Below are positions 57,419 through 64,000 of a DNA stretch of 64,000 bases, in pieces. The position numbers and the translations under genes are program-made. Position 1 is the stretch's first letter, and every line of letters starts with the position of its first letter. Origin of the DNA: a virus; IMG/VR virus record IMGVR_UViG_3300025880_001127, positions 1 to 64,000 of that record; one strand, 5' to 3'. The notes beneath the pieces are model-generated. The model searched no databases. It saw only the letters and a program-made list of their open reading frames with translations, and was not told the origin of the DNA.

Positions 57419-57879
57419 TTTTTCAACAACTCTTTAATCTCTTTTGGTTTCATACCTTGTTGTTCCATCATATCACGAAACTCTTTCTTGTCACCTGTTA
57501 GTGCTAAAATTACAAGTTCATCATCATTACATTCTGGATACTGTGTTACTAACCATTCAGCTAGTTTATTCTTTTTACCTTTTTTACCAGGCGGCATCCA
57601 ATCATGTTTTTGTGCTTTTCCTACACCAGCAATTTGTAAAGACTGTAGTTGTAGTTCTGGATGTTTAGCTAGTAGATTAAAGTTTACATTTGAATAGTCA
57701 TTAACTAGAATTAGGTACTGTGCTGCGTTACCGCCCTGTACACTACTTGCCCAACGCTGTTGTATCCATAATTGTTTGTCGTACTTTACACGTTCTTCAT
57801 CATCAAGTGTTTTATACCAATTACGATTTTTAGTATCGATTGCTCGCATTTCGTTAGCAATGCTAAGTTTACCTACCAT
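57415..57879 (-). CDS. Hypothetical protein, replication-block
   Basis: 154 aa. WYKTLDDEERVKYDKQLWIQQRW and a Lys/Gly-rich middle (PPGKKGKKNKLAEWLV). Coupled by ATGA to the zinc-finger gene. Clamp-loader small subunit was considered but not supported by any motif. Confidence 0.78.
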   Translation of the reverse strand: MVGKLSIANEMRAIDTKNRNWYKTLDDEERVKYDKQLWIQQRWASSVQGGNAAQYLILVNDYSNVNFNLLAKHPELQLQSLQIAGVGKAQKHDWMPPGKKGKKNKLAEWLVTQYPECNDDELVILALTGDKKEFRDMMEQQGMKPKEIKELLKK

Positions 57880-58082
57880 ATTCCAAGTGTCCTTCCATTA
57901 CCAGCTATTATAGCACAACATGTTAAAATATGCAAGACAATCCAGAACGTTCTGAACCATAATGCTTTAATAACATCGTTGTGTCGTAAAGGCAAAAACT
58001 CTGGCTTATCGTCGTCATTAAGTCCAGCTGGCATGCCAACTGTTCTACTCCAAACTTTAAGCCATCGTCTTTGCCCACTCAT
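57873..58082 (-). CDS. Small membrane protein (69 aa)
   Basis: A basic N-terminal half (MSGQRRWLKVWSRTVG) and one TM helix (LWFRTFWIVLHILTCCAIIAG). Shares one base with the next gene. Conserved-looking in T4-like marine phages; function unknown. Confidence 0.75.
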   Translation of the reverse strand: MSGQRRWLKVWSRTVGMPAGLNDDDKPEFLPLRHNDVIKALWFRTFWIVLHILTCCAIIAGNGRTLGIW

Positions 58083-58258
58083 TACATGGAGTTCTTACGT
58101 TCTTGGATTTCAGCACGACGAGTTTTAGTTAGTTTACCTAGCTCACCTAGTGCTTTACGAGCTCTACCAGCAGCCGCTTTAGTGCTTTTGCCTTCCCATA
58201 GTTCATGCTCTTTAGTATATGTTTCGTATGCTTCTACGATTTGTTCGTGTAATGTCAT
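58082..58258 (-). CDS. Histone-H1-like small DNA-binding protein
   Basis: 58 aa from MTLHEQIVEAYE, with AAGGAGAA upstream. ELWEGKSTKAAAGRARKALGELGKL matches the core of small Hc1-like nucleoproteins common in phages. Likely DNA-binding; acts on the nucleoid or viral DNA. Confidence 0.78.
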   Translation of the reverse strand: MTLHEQIVEAYETYTKEHELWEGKSTKAAAGRARKALGELGKLTKTRRAEIQERKNSM

Positions 58259-58275
58259 TAAATTCTCCTTTGATA

Positions 58276-58776
58276 TTACCATAAATCATCAGTACTCAGT
58301 ACATCAGGTATTTTATTTGTTTCTTTTACAAAGTAAACACACAGTGGTTTTACTGTGTCTTCAAGTGGTACTGCTAGTATATGTCCATACTTTAATTTAG
58401 GAAAATACCATTTCATATCTTGATAAATGTTTACTATTTCTACTTCGTTAAACTCAGGCATAAATCCACTAATTGGATTAATCGAAAATGCCTTAAATCC
58501 ACGATCATTTAAACTTGTAATAGGCAATACTTCTGGATCGCCTACCATTGGATCACATACAATTATATGCCAGTCTAGTGGTACACTAACTGTATGTTTT
58601 CCTATTTTTAACACCGCGGCAGGAGAACTAAAACTTTCCAAAAATACTAATGGTACAAATATATAATCTGCGTTATCCTTGTCGCTGTAATCTAATACAC
58701 AATAACGTATATCTTCTATTTCTTCTGGAACAAAGTCTAAGTCATAACTTTGATTCTCTACTGTTAATACTTTCAT
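58276..58776 (-). CDS. Hypothetical protein beside uvsW
   Basis: 166 aa. IIVCDPMVGDPEVLPITSLNDRGFKAFSINPISGFMPEF is a block conserved among T4-like marine phages as far as I recall. Soluble, no enzymatic motif. ATGA-coupled to uvsW. Confidence 0.8.
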   Translation of the reverse strand: MKVLTVENQSYDLDFVPEEIEDIRYCVLDYSDKDNADYIFVPLVFLESFSSPAAVLKIGKHTVSVPLDWHIIVCDPMVGDPEVLPITSLNDRGFKAFSINPISGFMPEFNEVEIVNIYQDMKWYFPKLKYGHILAVPLEDTVKPLCVYFVKETNKIPDVLSTDDLW

Positions 58777-60227
58777 TTATAATTTACTTTCTCTACCCTA
58801 AACGGATAATTTGCTTCCTTGTAGAACTTTTTACGTTCTGTTAAGTGGCGTTTACTAAACTTAGCACTACTGGTAATGTCCCAAATTTGTACACTGTCTT
58901 TATCTTGTGCTTTACGTATTCCACGTCCAATACTTTGAATTACTCTTACAAAGGACTTGCCAGGCTCCAAGAGAACCAAGTTAAAAATACGAGGAATGTT
59001 AATACCCACGGCAGCCACTCCATAGGTTGCGATGATAACTTTATTATTTGCTTCACTAACTTCATCATATTCTTCTTTCCTGTCTTTTGATTTCATACTA
59101 CCACTAATAAACACAGCATCTTCACCTAGGCGTTCAATTAGTCCTTCGCCTGCTTTAATTCTATCTACCAATACAAGTGTATTACCTGTTTCAGCCATAT
59201 TAGTAATAAGGTCTCCTAAGTAGTCTAAACGATTTTTATCAGTTGTCAAGTATGTTAGTTCACTCTGATAGTTGCCAAAGCTCACACTGTCTTGCATTTG
59301 TAGTATGTTAACGTCACACTGCGCAAGTACACCTTGGTCTTGTAGTTCACTTGCAGCTAACTGATGCACAACTTCGCCCAAACTTACTTCCAAGCTCAAA
59401 CGCTCATAATCTGCTTTGGGTATTGTACCAGTTAACCCCCAACGGATAGGTACATTACGGAACGGACCTGTTAGTAGTTTTTTAAGTACGTCAGCTTTTG
59501 CTTGGTGTACTTCGTCTACCATAATACATACTAGACCTTCAGAAAATTCATCCAGTCCCCAATCTTGTTCTCCATCACGGAAACGTTTCTCCATGATGTT
59601 TAAACTTTGCCATGTACAAATGGTGTGTGTCTTACCAAAGTCTTTGCGGTCACCAAAGTACACACCTACATCTAAACCTAAGTTGATGTAATCTAATTCT
59701 GTCTGTGTTACCAAATCTTTGTTTGGCACAATAACAATACTGCGTCCATAAGGCTCAATTAGATTACTAAGAGCCGCTGTCATTAATGTCTTACCAGCGC
59801 CTGTAGCAATCTCTTGAATACTTTGTGTATTATTAATAAACTTATTGATAATACCTACTTGATAGTCACGTAGTATAACAGGTTGTCCTGCCGCTGGATG
59901 TTTATCAGGCCATGCTCGGTCAGCAAAATGTTCTTCAGTTATTTCTGAAAACTTTAAATCCCAAGTATTGCGATTGTCTTCTATATCAAATTCGTATCGT
60001 TGTTCTTGTAGTATTGGAATGATATGACTAAGCGCATTAACAAATGTATTACCGCCCATAGTAAAGTAACCAACACATCCATCCCAACGTCCTAGTTTAT
60101 AAGCAGGAACATGTCTGGCGTATGGTAACATAAACTTTAATTTCTGTTCACATTTACGACGAGTTTGTAAGTCGAGGCCTTCAACTTTACAGTTAACCTC
60201 GTCTTTAAGGATAATTTTACATTTCAT
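58773..60227 (-). CDS. uvsW: DNA/RNA helicase UvsW (SF2)
   Basis: 484 aa. Motif I QEIATGAGKTLM, II VDEVHQAKA, III WGLTGT, VI FVRVIQSIGRGIRKAQDK. N-terminal domain as in T4 UvsW. Unwinds R-loops and branched DNA during the change from origin to recombination replication. Confidence 0.95.
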   Translation of the reverse strand: MKCKIILKDEVNCKVEGLDLQTRRKCEQKLKFMLPYARHVPAYKLGRWDGCVGYFTMGGNTFVNALSHIIPILQEQRYEFDIEDNRNTWDLKFSEITEEHFADRAWPDKHPAAGQPVILRDYQVGIINKFINNTQSIQEIATGAGKTLMTAALSNLIEPYGRSIVIVPNKDLVTQTELDYINLGLDVGVYFGDRKDFGKTHTICTWQSLNIMEKRFRDGEQDWGLDEFSEGLVCIMVDEVHQAKADVLKKLLTGPFRNVPIRWGLTGTIPKADYERLSLEVSLGEVVHQLAASELQDQGVLAQCDVNILQMQDSVSFGNYQSELTYLTTDKNRLDYLGDLITNMAETGNTLVLVDRIKAGEGLIERLGEDAVFISGSMKSKDRKEEYDEVSEANNKVIIATYGVAAVGINIPRIFNLVLLEPGKSFVRVIQSIGRGIRKAQDKDSVQIWDITSSAKFSKRHLTERKKFYKEANYPFRVEKVNYK

Positions 60228-60234
60228 ATTTAAT

Positions 60235-60263
60235 ATACTACACTACTTGTTGGGGGTTGTCAA
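60235..60263 (-). promoter_or_regulatory. Sigma70-like promoter of uvsW
   Basis: TTGACA, 17 bp, TAGTAT on the minus strand, with the start codon directly after. Confidence 0.72.
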
Positions 60264-60282
60264 TAATACTTATAATAAAGAA

Positions 60283-60308
60283 GGCTCGGTAAGATGTCTT
60301 ACCGAGCC
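60283..60308 (-). terminator. Terminator after the AAA ATPase gene
   Basis: 12-bp perfect stem, GGCTCGGTAAGA and its complement around TG, followed on the minus strand by TTCTTT. The stem holds GTAAGATGTCTTAC, close to the operator palindrome. Confidence 0.85.
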
Positions 60309-60374
60309 CCAGTTTGTGCAATAGCGTTGAGTGAGAGTGACGCAGACAGAGGAGGTCTACTATTGCACTGTCTA

Positions 60375-61385
60375 TTAGGAATTACGGCGCATACAAGTCA
60401 TTTCTACGTACCGCTTCCATTTATCGCCGTTCATCTTCTTGAGATCGGCAATCTTGAGTACCATACGCAAGCTCATTTCACGTAGCTTGAGTCGGTTAGT
60501 GTGTATATAATCCAGTAGATCTGATTGATCAGACTCACTAAAGTTATATTCGGTTAACATACCGTCACTGACGATCTGCTTACAACGCAACCACTTTTCG
60601 TGCATTGTATCCAGTGTAAGGTCCAAATAGTGACACCGTGACATAATAGCGTCTAGGTGATCTTTAATCTTACCACGTGTCTTTTCAAACTTGAGGTTAG
60701 TAATAAAGATAATCGAACCTTTAAACTCGAATTTGTCTGGAATGCCTTCGTTGTGAAGCACACGGCTTTCACTACGCCAGCTCAGGAACCGCTTTGGGCT
60801 ACTGTCTAGTGCCGCTTTAAGCAAGTTAAGTGATGTCTCATCGTACAATACACTATCACAGTCATCTAGTACAAGCACACTGCCTTCGTTGGCATATTCA
60901 AATAGTAGCTTGTACAAACCAATGGCACTTGCGGCACCTTTTTCCATTCCATATTTGCGTCCAGTACCTGTGGTACCCCCGCCCATTTTATTCATCATTT
61001 CCGCTTCATTCATTACCTTCTCTACACCGTAGGATTTACCTACACCTGGAGGACCAGTAACAACCATACCACGGACAACACCATCACATGATGCGTATGT
61101 CATATCTTCTAATACTTGAAAACGTTCACGCAGACGTTCAATTATCTCTGCGTCTGTTTCAGTTTTTTCTGGCGTTTGTACTTCACCATTTGTCATTAAT
61201 GAAAAGCAAGTTGTTCCTTTTACATTAATACGGACATTGCGATCTGGCATATCATTATGCTCTTTGCCACATACTGTAATATAAGGGCCGGTTGCTCCGT
61301 CCTTAAATTCTTTAGTCATCTTAAAGACTTTGTCAGTTACTGGCATATTGCGGTATGTTCCGTTATGTACTATTACTTGTTGCAT
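60375..61385 (-). CDS. AAA-family ATPase
   Basis: 336 aa from MQQVIVHNG. Walker A VTGPPGVGKSYGVEKV, Walker B SVLVLDDCDSVL, sensor GSIIFITNLKF and a C-terminal helical domain. The longer frame from 61418 would be leaderless. Family members are helicase loaders, recombination factors or DNA-dependent remodelers; the class is undecided. Confidence 0.85.
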   Translation of the reverse strand: MQQVIVHNGTYRNMPVTDKVFKMTKEFKDGATGPYITVCGKEHNDMPDRNVRINVKGTTCFSLMTNGEVQTPEKTETDAEIIERLRERFQVLEDMTYASCDGVVRGMVVTGPPGVGKSYGVEKVMNEAEMMNKMGGGTTGTGRKYGMEKGAASAIGLYKLLFEYANEGSVLVLDDCDSVLYDETSLNLLKAALDSSPKRFLSWRSESRVLHNEGIPDKFEFKGSIIFITNLKFEKTRGKIKDHLDAIMSRCHYLDLTLDTMHEKWLRCKQIVSDGMLTEYNFSESDQSDLLDYIHTNRLKLREMSLRMVLKIADLKKMNGDKWKRYVEMTCMRRNS

Positions 61386-61420
61386 CTGTTTCTCACTCCA
61401 TTTGCTCTGTTTATACATTC

Positions 61421-61449
61421 ATAATAACATCAAGTATTCGATAAGTCAA
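61421..61449 (-). promoter_or_regulatory. Sigma70-like promoter of the AAA gene
   Basis: TTGACT, 17 bp, TATTAT on the minus strand; overlaps the stop of 61446-62141. Confidence 0.72.
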
Positions 61450-62141
61450 GCACTTTCTTCTACTCTTACGTAATTAATTACAGTTTCTTTACACTGACTA
61501 AACTTGCTGACGTCATGTTGCTTTACTTTACCAGTAAGAATAACGTTACGCCCTTCAAGCAATCCTGCGATATCAGGTTCTTTACTAAAGAAGAACTTCA
61601 CAATGTTGTCATCTTTATCAACACAAGTTACCAAGTGAATTCCATATTTGGCGATAAACTTTACATCACGAACATATACACCAAAACGTAGACGTTCGCC
61701 ACGTTTACCAATAAACTCACTTTTGTCACGTAGTTCGTCAAACCAAGTGTCTAGGTCATCACGCTTTTTACTAATACGTAAACTGTTGGGTAAACTAGCA
61801 ATAACACTGATGCCAAAACTATTGGTTTCGTTATTGCCTATTGACTTAATAACACCGTCTTCAAAACTATTAAGTGTACCCATGAGCTTCTTTGCTACTA
61901 GTGTACCTTTAAAATATTCACGTATTTCAACAGCACGTTCTTTTTGCTGATCAGTAATTTCTGGCATATCAACTGTGCCATTCATATACTGAAAGATCGC
62001 AGTTTTATTATCTTTAGTTTCTTCTCCACGATCACTGTCGTAAAATCCAAACCCACTTTTAATAAACCCTTGCTGATCATCAACATATACAGACAATTGC
62101 AAGGCTTGATCCACATTGTAAACTGTTTCTGACTTTTTCAT
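61446..62141 (-). CDS. Hypothetical protein with OB-fold-like C terminus
   Basis: 231 aa. Residues about 145-225 (RLRFGVYVRDVKFIAKYG...NVILTGKVKQHD) read as an OB-fold strand pattern, often nucleic-acid binding. Hypothetical; ATGA-coupled to the next gene. Confidence 0.77.
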   Translation of the reverse strand: MKKSETVYNVDQALQLSVYVDDQQGFIKSGFGFYDSDRGEETKDNKTAIFQYMNGTVDMPEITDQQKERAVEIREYFKGTLVAKKLMGTLNSFEDGVIKSIGNNETNSFGISVIASLPNSLRISKKRDDLDTWFDELRDKSEFIGKRGERLRFGVYVRDVKFIAKYGIHLVTCVDKDDNIVKFFFSKEPDIAGLLEGRNVILTGKVKQHDVSKFSQCKETVINYVRVEESA

Positions 62142-62347
62142 ACTGATAACTTTCCACCAAATTTACGGATACGTTCGTTAGCTTCTTCTTGCTTCCACTC
62201 AGCTACTTTATCCCAAGCACGACAGCTAGCCCAGTTGCCACTGTTTGACATTTTTGCGATCATACGGTGAGCTTCTTTCATTGTCAATCCAGACTGATAA
62301 AAGTAATCTTTTTTCTCACCGAAATTTCTTGCTTCAATTGCCCACAT
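62138..62347 (-). CDS. Hypothetical protein (69 aa)
   Basis: MWAIEARNFGEKKDYFYQSGL, helical basic C terminus. Not recognised. It ends at the start of the OB-fold gene. Confidence 0.74.
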   Translation of the reverse strand: MWAIEARNFGEKKDYFYQSGLTMKEAHRMIAKMSNSGNWASCRAWDKVAEWKQEEANERIRKFGGKLSV

Positions 62348-62351
62348 CTGA

Positions 62352-62636
62352 TTAGGCTCCTATGCTTAGTGGTGTTAACATTGATGCTGTAACTTTCCAC
62401 TGTGTAGACGAGTTGTTATCAAGTACAACTACAGTCTTTTGATTAACTTTGGTAACACGCCCTGTTACTGTAGCATTACGGCGTCCTGTAAATGATACAA
62501 TGTCACCTACCATAAACGAACGTGATGCTTGACGAGCAAGGAATGTTTGACGCAATTTAACTGCTGCAATAATCTGATTTAGTTCATCACGATCACTGTT
62601 TTGGATTGCTTGGATTGCTGTGTTTAACATTACCAT
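62352..62636 (-). CDS. Hypothetical protein, KOW/SH3-like domain
   Basis: 94 aa. N-terminal helix pair, then MVGDIVSFTGRRNATVTGRVTKVNQKTVVVLDN, which reads as an SH3/KOW-type barrel. AAGGA lies 8 nt upstream of the ATG. Function unknown. Confidence 0.78.
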   Translation of the reverse strand: MVMLNTAIQAIQNSDRDELNQIIAAVKLRQTFLARQASRSFMVGDIVSFTGRRNATVTGRVTKVNQKTVVVLDNNSSTQWKVTASMLTPLSIGA

Positions 62637-62668
62637 TGTGTTATTCCTTTTGCTTTGTTTATACTAAT

Positions 62669-62697
62669 ACTATACAGTAAGACGTCTTGGTTGTCAA
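62669..62697 (-). promoter_or_regulatory. Promoter with AAGACGTCTT palindrome in spacer
   Basis: TTGACA, 17 bp, TATAGT on the minus strand; the spacer contains CCAAGACGTCTTAC, matching the operator-like family. Confidence 0.83.
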
Positions 62698-63080
62698 CCT
62701 ACGATTTTAATATCTACGCTTTCACTGTAGTATCCGTTGCTTTCACCGTACCAGCGAATATCTACTGAGCCTTTTATAGTTCTAAAACGGTAGTAGGTCC
62801 AAGTTTCGCTTTCACTGTATTCTTTGCTTTCGCCGTCGTAGTTGCTTACTTCTTCAACCAACAGCAGTGGAGTTCCAACAAGATCATCTAAGTCGCCTAC
62901 AATGTCTTCGATGTATACGCTTTCACAGCAGTCCTGCATATGATACATACGCACATAGTGATCTTCAGTCAAGTGGAAGCGAAGTTCGTAGTCATCAAGT
63001 TTTAATACTTTGCAAAGAATTCGTCCCTGCAAATCTTCAAACGATTTTACTGGATCTACTACTGTTTTAACCATTGCCAT
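62694..63080 (-). CDS. Hypothetical protein (128 aa)
   Basis: Ser/Glu/Tyr-rich (NYDGESKEYSESETWTYYRF), predicted beta-rich, soluble. Not recognised. AAGGA precedes the ATG. Confidence 0.77.
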   Translation of the reverse strand: MAMVKTVVDPVKSFEDLQGRILCKVLKLDDYELRFHLTEDHYVRMYHMQDCCESVYIEDIVGDLDDLVGTPLLLVEEVSNYDGESKEYSESETWTYYRFRTIKGSVDIRWYGESNGYYSESVDIKIVG

Positions 63081-63115
63081 TTTGTATTCCTTGCTTTTGT
63101 TTAACTTATACTAAT

Positions 63116-63144
63116 GTTCTAGCAGTTCTAGATCAGGAAGTCAA
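63116..63144 (-). promoter_or_regulatory. Weak promoter (cassette copy 3)
   Basis: TTGACT, 17 bp, TAGAAC on the minus strand; the -10 is poor. It is followed upstream by the shared AACCTATTGAAAAC element. Confidence 0.5.
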
Positions 63145-63149
63145 CAAAA

Positions 63150-63190
63150 AACAGAACAAAGGTTTCCAGTGTTTTCAATAGGTTATAAAA
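63150..63190 (-). repeat. Copy 3 of intergenic cassette flank
   Basis: GTTTTCAATAGGTTATAA also occurs at 33542-33559 and, with one change (GTAATT), at 16119-16136. It lies between a gene end and a terminator-like stem in each case. Confidence 0.7.
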
Positions 63191-63204
63191 TAGTTTGAAT
63201 TAAT

Positions 63205-63420
63205 TTAAGAAACTTTTCCGTATTCTTGGATAGTTTCTCTGGTTAGAATGCCATCTATCCAATTACTTGCCGCATCTTTGACATAATTAATATGTTTATT
63301 TGGATATTCAATACCGCCTACCCATTTATCATTTTCATAATATGCTACACTAAAGACTTCGTCTTGTAGCATAATTACGCTGAGTTTTTCTTCTTTGGTA
63401 TATGAGTCGATAATTTTCAT
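63205..63420 (-). CDS. Hypothetical protein (71 aa)
   Basis: MKIIDSYTKEEKLSVIMLQDEVFSVAYYENDKWVGG; small alpha/beta. Not recognised. Two nt after the partial gene that follows. Confidence 0.74.
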   Translation of the reverse strand: MKIIDSYTKEEKLSVIMLQDEVFSVAYYENDKWVGGIEYPNKHINYVKDAASNWIDGILTRETIQEYGKVS

Positions 63421-63422
63421 TG

Positions 63423-64000
63423 TTATTCCTCTTTGGTTAAGCTAGTACGACAAACTGTTGGATATTTAGAAAAAGTTTCGTAAAGAGTTGTAGGCGAGTC
63501 TTGTGGCTCACCAATTAATAATACTTCACTAGTAAGAAGTTTTGTATACGATTCTTTATCATAACCTAACTTAATTAGTTCATCTTCATATTCTTCAAAT
63601 ATATTCTGTTGATGATGGAATAGATTTTTAAATATTGTTGGAGCAGTGGAATTTTTGTTTTGAGTTAAGTTTAAGTTTAAGTAAAAATTTGACGGTATTT
63701 CTAAAACTCTATTGTTAACAGTATCAAAATCTTCCTCAATAGCTAATTCATTATTTTCTTGTGTATAATCAATTTGACTATGTATATAACTATTGCTAAT
63801 ATTATTGTGATTATAGATGTTATCCATAAACAATACTAATGCTCCCCAACTTGTGCTGTTTCTTTTTCCAAATCCATAATCCATTAACTCACTATTGGGT
63901 AATGATATTATGTCTTCGTCAGGCAATAGCGAGATATGCTGTAATAGCATATCCATATCCAAATAATCTTTATTAAAATGGAATGGCTTATGCCGTGTGT
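63423..64000 (-). CDS. Hypothetical protein, 5' end beyond window
   Basis: The frame stays open to the window edge (...KPFHFNKDYLDMDMLLQH), so the start probably lies upstream of 64000; ATGs at 63956 and 63950 are alternative starts. At least 179 aa, rich in Asn and Tyr. Not recognised. Confidence 0.7.
   Translation of the reverse strand, partial: TRHKPFHFNKDYLDMDMLLQHISLLPDEDIISLPNSELMDYGFGKRNSTSWGALVLFMDNIYNHNNISNSYIHSQIDYTQENNELAIEEDFDTVNNRVLEIPSNFYLNLNLTQNKNSTAPTIFKNLFHHQQNIFEEYEDELIKLGYDKESYTKLLTSEVLLIGEPQDSPTTLYETFSKYPTVCRTSLTKEE

Noticed and set aside
57415-57879. Clamp-loader small subunit gp62
   Set aside because: Position in the replication block is suggestive, but I could not see any motif of that family.
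1-64000. Prophage or bacterial chromosome interpretation
   Set aside because: Host-like genes are many, but the continuous phage replication and virion genes, overlap style and absence of integrase or bacterial operons argue for a virulent-type phage genome.

Overview
The window looks like the interior of a large tailed-phage genome of the T4-like marine myovirus kind. The evidence is a dense, AT-rich, almost unidirectional array of short genes with ATGA or TAATG overlaps. It includes T4-type replication genes (gp41 helicase, gp61 primase, UvsW), class I ribonucleotide reductase with glutaredoxin, a gp26-type baseplate protein, a PAAR spike tip and several fibre or virion proteins. It also carries host-like genes: FdxA, IscA, GuaC, Apt, BMP binding protein, AtpE, ClpP/ClpS, Hsp20, bS21 and IF-3. 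A circularly permuted tmRNA and FdxA/AtpE sequences of alphaproteobacterial flavour suggest an alphaproteobacterial host, possibly SAR11. The host is an inference. No integrase or capsid gene lies in the window.

Layout. 1-4.8 kb (minus): Fe-S assembly and ferredoxin, QueD, ClpP, a DnaQ-like exonuclease and small genes. 4.9-6.9 kb (plus island): paralogous membrane/coiled-coil proteins, a tandem pair of tiny paralogues, an HNH-NUMOD homing endonuclease and a DUF3307 protein. 6.9-10.9 kb (minus): nuclease, a CHASE2 adenylate cyclase and gp26-like baseplate genes. 10.6-15.5 kb: a curli-like operon (two curlin-repeat proteins, FecR-domain protein, CsgG, CsgF) flanked by paralogous small barrel-like proteins. 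15.6-21 kb: porin, then a nucleobase cassette (two phosphoribosyltransferases, a 2OG oxygenase, a BMP-type binding protein). 21-22.5 kb: a translation island with a permuted two-piece tmRNA (minus) divergent from an anticodon-domain-less AspRS/AsnRS-like protein (plus), followed 7 nt later by an atypical class II tRNA with anticodon GUU. 22.5-25.1 kb: AlgH-like protein and an operon of tiny proteins including an F0 subunit c homologue. 25.3-28.2 kb: GuaC, ClpS, Hsp20 with a possible ROSE thermometer, bS21 and IF-3. 28-35 kb: coiled-coil membrane protein, nucleases, a zeta-like kinase, endolysin and small genes. 35-43 kb: fibre, PAAR, glutaredoxin, NrdB, NrdA, fibre-like protein. 43-51 kb: virion or packaged proteins, several with capsid-targeting-like N termini, including a nucleotidyltransferase and a ligase-like protein. 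51-64 kb: replication and accessory genes.

Regulation can be read in part. Many minus-strand operons start with near-consensus TTGACA-(16/17)-TATAAT promoters. Several carry a related palindrome (GTAAGACGTCTTAC/CCAAAACGTCTTGG) in the spacer. Putative virion genes instead have T4-late-like TATAAATA boxes.

Most interesting: the aaRS-like/tRNA pair beside the permuted tmRNA, with IF-3, bS21, ClpP and ClpS elsewhere, which together look like control of host translation and protein quality; the altered-loop subunit c; the packaged nucleotidyltransferase/ligase pair; and the promoter-embedded palindrome family.
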